A stretch of DNA of 64,000 nt, from the NCBI GenBank assembly GCA_963736975.1, contig CAVTQY010000001.1, positions 1,488,001 through 1,552,000 of the forward strand, written 5' to 3'. Shown here piece after piece: positions 61,794 to 64,000 of the stretch. Position numbers and translations under genes: made by a program. The notes beneath the pieces are model-generated. The model was not told where the DNA came from, did not search any database, and saw only the letters and a program-made list of their open reading frames with translations. Within the stretch, counting starts at the first letter, position 1. Each line of letters begins with the position of its first letter. Origin of the DNA: CAVTQY01 sp963736975 (GTDB taxonomy: Bacteria; Pseudomonadota; Alphaproteobacteria; Acetobacterales; Acetobacteraceae).

Positions 61794-62540
61794 TTACTGT
61801 CGCACCGCCCAAAACATGCCATGCGTCGGTCGCGTGAATACATCTTTAATGATAAACCCAAGCGCGGAAAGCCTCTGCTCACACCAGCGCTTGTCCTCCA
61901 ATCCACCACCGCGAGAATGCCATTCCATGACGATCGCGCCTATATTGAGCAACGCAAATCTCTCATCTCCCATGATTTCGTACTCGCTGCCTTCAATATC
62001 AATCTTGAGCAGATCGATCCTCTTGCCGTTCACGATAGGGAAAAAATCGACTACCTCCACCGGGAACGTATCCGGCGTATCAGCGTGAGTCAGGATTGAT
62101 CCCGACAGTCTATCCATCAGTCTCAAAGGCCGCGCATGCGCGCCCGCGGCCTTAACATAAAGCTCCACGCGAGAAGTGCTGTCGTTCAGCCGGAAATTCC
62201 GCTCAGCTTGCGCCGCAAAAGCGGGGTGCGGCTCAAAAGCGATCACCCGGCAGTTTGGATACTTGTGCAGGAAATAGAGAGCTGAATAGCCAACGTTGGC
62301 GCCAAGGTCCACGACAAGCTTGACAGAGCCAGTAGAAAGGCGACCTCCATCGTTGTAGAAGTCGTGAACAAATATTTCGTAAGCCGTCCCATAATCGTTT
62401 CGGGATACGGCGTTACTCCGCAGTTCTAGCTTTGGTCCAGACCTAAGTCTCAGGGTGACCGGCGTTTGTCTCCTCCGCACCCGCCATTCCATATACAACG
62501 CCGCGCTCGGGATCGTAAGTCTTCTAGCGAAATCCAGCAT
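61794..62540 (-). CDS. FkbM family methyltransferase
   Basis: SAM-dependent methyltransferase, 248 residues. Motif I VVDLGANVGYSALYFLHKYPNCRVIAFEPHP, a later IDLLKIDIEGSEYEIMG (family signature) and a C-terminal MEWHSRGGGLEDKRW. FkbM-type enzymes O-methylate sugars in polysaccharides, LPS or small molecules. It lies between the two pieces of the broken DHFR-like copy, so it arrived by an insertion or rearrangement. Leftward, same strand as both flippase genes. Confidence 0.89.
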   Translation of the reverse strand: MLDFARRLTIPSAALYMEWRVRRRQTPVTLRLRSGPKLELRSNAVSRNDYGTAYEIFVHDFYNDGGRLSTGSVKLVVDLGANVGYSALYFLHKYPNCRVIAFEPHPAFAAQAERNFRLNDSTSRVELYVKAAGAHARPLRLMDRLSGSILTHADTPDTFPVEVVDFFPIVNGKRIDLLKIDIEGSEYEIMGDERFALLNIGAIVMEWHSRGGGLEDKRWCEQRLSALGFIIKDVFTRPTHGMFWAVRQ

Positions 62541-62912
62541 GACTTAGGTCAGCACCCCTACACAGTCCCATATGTCAATGAGATACTAACAGACGGCTTA
62601 GACGTAAAAGCTCACGCGGCGTGTGTCAATGGGATTCGCGTAGCAGCTCTCTCGACCGCCGGCACGTCCCGCAGCCCAGTGTCTGTCTCCGCACACGCGC
62701 GGCGCTGAGCCAGTACCAGCGAGCACAGTCCGTCGCGTGTTGGATCAGAGTTGGCGCCCCGTGGCATGCTTTCAGCGCGACGATGAGGCTGTTGAGGGCG
62801 TGCTTCACTCGCTGGCGCCGGGCGGCCCGTCGCACAAGCTCCCGCCACAACCGGTCGGCGCGTCGGGATTGCGGTGAGGCTCTCTGATCTCGGGTGCCGG
62901 CAACAACGGGCG
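62541..62912. other. Unassigned stretch between FkbM gene and DHFR-like fragment
   Basis: About 370 bases. Bases near 62545-62620 are AT-richer and may hold the FkbM promoter. A leftward frame over 62626-62949 gives an Arg-rich helical product (RLWRELVRRAARRQRVKHALNSLIVALK) without recognised family; it could be coding or debris. Confidence 0.35.
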
Positions 62913-62975
62913 GAGCGGGAGTTGCTTGACCCCGCGAAAGGTGTGACACTCGTCAGTTGGCAGCGGGTGCTGTCA
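62913..62975 (+). pseudogene. Duplicated fragment of the DHFR-like gene (3' end)
   Basis: Encodes LLDPAKGVTLVSWQRVLSRNG, matching the C terminus LLDRAKRVTLVSWQRAL of the gene at 57153-57719. It is followed by sequence related to the 57720-57830 spacer and by the second flippase copy, so the gene pair order is the same in both places. The start and middle of this copy are at 61401-61588. Confidence 0.75.
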
Positions 62976-63026
62976 CGCAACGGCTGCTTCCAAAGAAGTG
63001 GCTTCTCATAACGCCTGACGATCACC

Positions 63027-64000
63027 TCACGCTGACCGGCCGCTCGTGATGCGAACACATCCACTGCGCGCCGCTGCCAAAACACCCAGGATTTCTCCCC
63101 ACATCGGGTGCTGTACCAGTCGGGCGCTTGCAGCAAATCCTGTCGCAGCCCCTAGCGAGGCGATACCGAATGGCAACCAAATATGGTTGGCATCGATTTG
63201 CATGAGCAGCAGCACAAAAATGGGAGCTACGGAACTGCCGGCTGTCACGCCAAGGCTCTTTCTCATAGCAGCCAGAACCCGTCGCAGCGACACTCCCACT
63301 ACCGGCATAGAGAAGTGAAATGAGACCGTCACATTGACAAACGCGGCGGCAATCATGGCGAAGCCGATCACTCGCAGGTTGTATTGGCATGCCAGCAGCA
63401 AAAGACCAATGCTCACCGACTGAATAATCCATTGCGACGTAAGCTGACGCCGGGCCGACCCGGTCGCCTGGAGTGAGATGGAAGCGAGGTTCGCACAGGC
63501 TGTGATTGCACCGGCCACACAGAGCAATCGCGTGATCGGGACGGCAGCATCCCACTGTGAACCAAACAGAATCCGGGTAGCCGGGTAGGCCATCAGCGCC
63601 ATAAACGCAAAGAAGGGCCACGCGACTGACGTGACCATCGTTAATCCTGCCAGGAAATCCTGCGCAAAGCTGTTGCCTGCGCGATGCCGCATCGCAAACG
63701 ACGAGGTCGCCACCGGAGTTACGGTGTTCGTCACCGCCAAGTCGAACAACCTAAGAACACTAACACCGCGGCCAAATAGACCGACAGAGGTAATACCGAG
63801 AAAGCGTCCGATGAGCAGATCTGGCGCGCGTGCGCCCAGGTCGCCGACTAGCGTCGCCCCAACCATCACAACTCCGAATGAGGTCACGCGTCGCCACTGA
63901 CTGAATGACGGTCGATGGCTAACGTCAGGCGGGCGGACGACACTCGAGATAATGAAGTTCACTGCCGCGCCAGCGACTTGGCCCCACGCCAAACTCATGA
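63027..64000 (-). CDS. Polysaccharide flippase (Wzx/MOP-type), copy 2, partial
   Basis: C-terminal 323 residues of a flippase whose N terminus lies beyond the right edge; an internal ATG at 63998 is not the real start. It aligns with copy 1 over its whole visible length: LGARAPDLLIGRFLGITSVGLFGRGVSVLRLFDLAV, RHRAGNSFAQDFLAGLTMVTSVAWPFFAFMALMAYPATRILFGSQWDAAVPITRLLCVAGAI, and the same ending (IWLPFGIASLGA, FAASARLVQHP, WGEILG). Roughly three quarters of positions are the same by eye. It would transport a related glycan or be redundant. Confidence 0.88.
   Translation of the reverse strand, partial: MSLAWGQVAGAAVNFIISSVVRPPDVSHRPSFSQWRRVTSFGVVMVGATLVGDLGARAPDLLIGRFLGITSVGLFGRGVSVLRLFDLAVTNTVTPVATSSFAMRHRAGNSFAQDFLAGLTMVTSVAWPFFAFMALMAYPATRILFGSQWDAAVPITRLLCVAGAITACANLASISLQATGSARRQLTSQWIIQSVSIGLLLLACQYNLRVIGFAMIAAAFVNVTVSFHFSMPVVGVSLRRVLAAMRKSLGVTAGSSVAPIFVLLLMQIDANHIWLPFGIASLGAATGFAASARLVQHPMWGEILGVLAAARSGCVRITSGRSA

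Noticed and set aside
62626..62949. Arg-rich leftward frame near the FkbM gene
   Set aside because: No recognised domain and it overlaps the DHFR-like fragment antisense; kept only as an unassigned stretch.
1..64000. CRISPR arrays, rRNA and tRNA genes
   Set aside because: No regularly spaced repeats and no recognisable tRNA or rRNA sequence were seen by eye; a covariance-model search could still find a tRNA at the element boundary.

Overview
This looks like a GC-rich alphaproteobacterial chromosome segment, most probably Rhodospirillales/Acetobacteraceae. That placement is an inference. It rests on the hisI-lpxB and secD-secF genes, a Tat-exported HiPIP, a bacterial Ku, NDP-forming acyl-CoA synthetases, many catabolic ABC/CoA genes and several tiny proteins that I recall as typical of alphaproteobacteria. 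No rRNA, tRNA or CRISPR array was recognised.

Layout. (1) 1-10.2 kb is an integrated mobile element: a tyrosine integrase cut by the window edge, a broken RNase HI, a frameshifted SF2-type ATPase with a C-terminal DNA-binding tail, an unknown protein, a ribbon-helix-helix protein, a repeat-bearing 1-kb non-coding stretch, a serine recombinase and small cargo genes (lipoprotein, paralogous small helical proteins). (2) 10.5-13.3 kb returns to host-type genes: homocysteine S-methyltransferase, exonuclease III and a DMSP-lyase-like cupin. (3) 13.4-34 kb is a dense catabolic region: a peptide-type ABC importer with an NDP-forming acyl-CoA synthetase, a 2-hydroxyacid dehydrogenase next to an MFS transporter, an amidohydrolase with a fused two-domain family III CoA-transferase, an enoyl-CoA hydratase, and an operon of P1 peptidase, flavin monooxygenase, OsmC protein and drug-type MFS exporter. 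(4) 33.8-40.2 kb has a HiPIP gene divergent from a DadA-like oxidoreductase, then a sugar-type ABC importer (binding protein and two permeases, no ATPase) ending in a sulfatase. (5) 40.2-50.6 kb carries housekeeping genes (hisI, lpxB, secD, secF, iolG, glk) mixed with debris: a truncated PIN toxin gene, decayed branched-chain amino acid permease genes flanked by a 146-bp IS630-like MITE, and an SDR fragment. (6) 50.6-57.7 kb has two acyl-CoA dehydrogenases plus an acyl-CoA synthetase, a PadR regulator, Ku and a DHFR-like reductase. (7) 57.8-64 kb is a polysaccharide-type island with two diverged copies of a flippase gene, an IS630 insertion, a truncated sulfotransferase, an FkbM methyltransferase and a DHFR-like gene copy split in two.

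A window-wide theme is broken reading frames. Single-base indels interrupt the SF2 ATPase, a small protein gene, dppB-like (four breaks), dppC-like, the DadA-like gene, a binding-protein gene, liv genes, secD and the IS630 transposase. The enoyl-CoA hydratase has an in-frame amber codon. Because secD is normally indispensable, at least some of these are probably sequencing or assembly indels. The RNase HI lesion also removes a catalytic aspartate segment and so looks like real decay.

No single locus is proven to be a new system. The best candidates for follow-up are the 1-10 kb integrative element with its uncharacterised ATPase/RHH module, the metal-ligand-less amidohydrolase beside a DMSP-lyase-like cupin, and the transporter-sulfatase operon facing a HiPIP/oxidoreductase pair.
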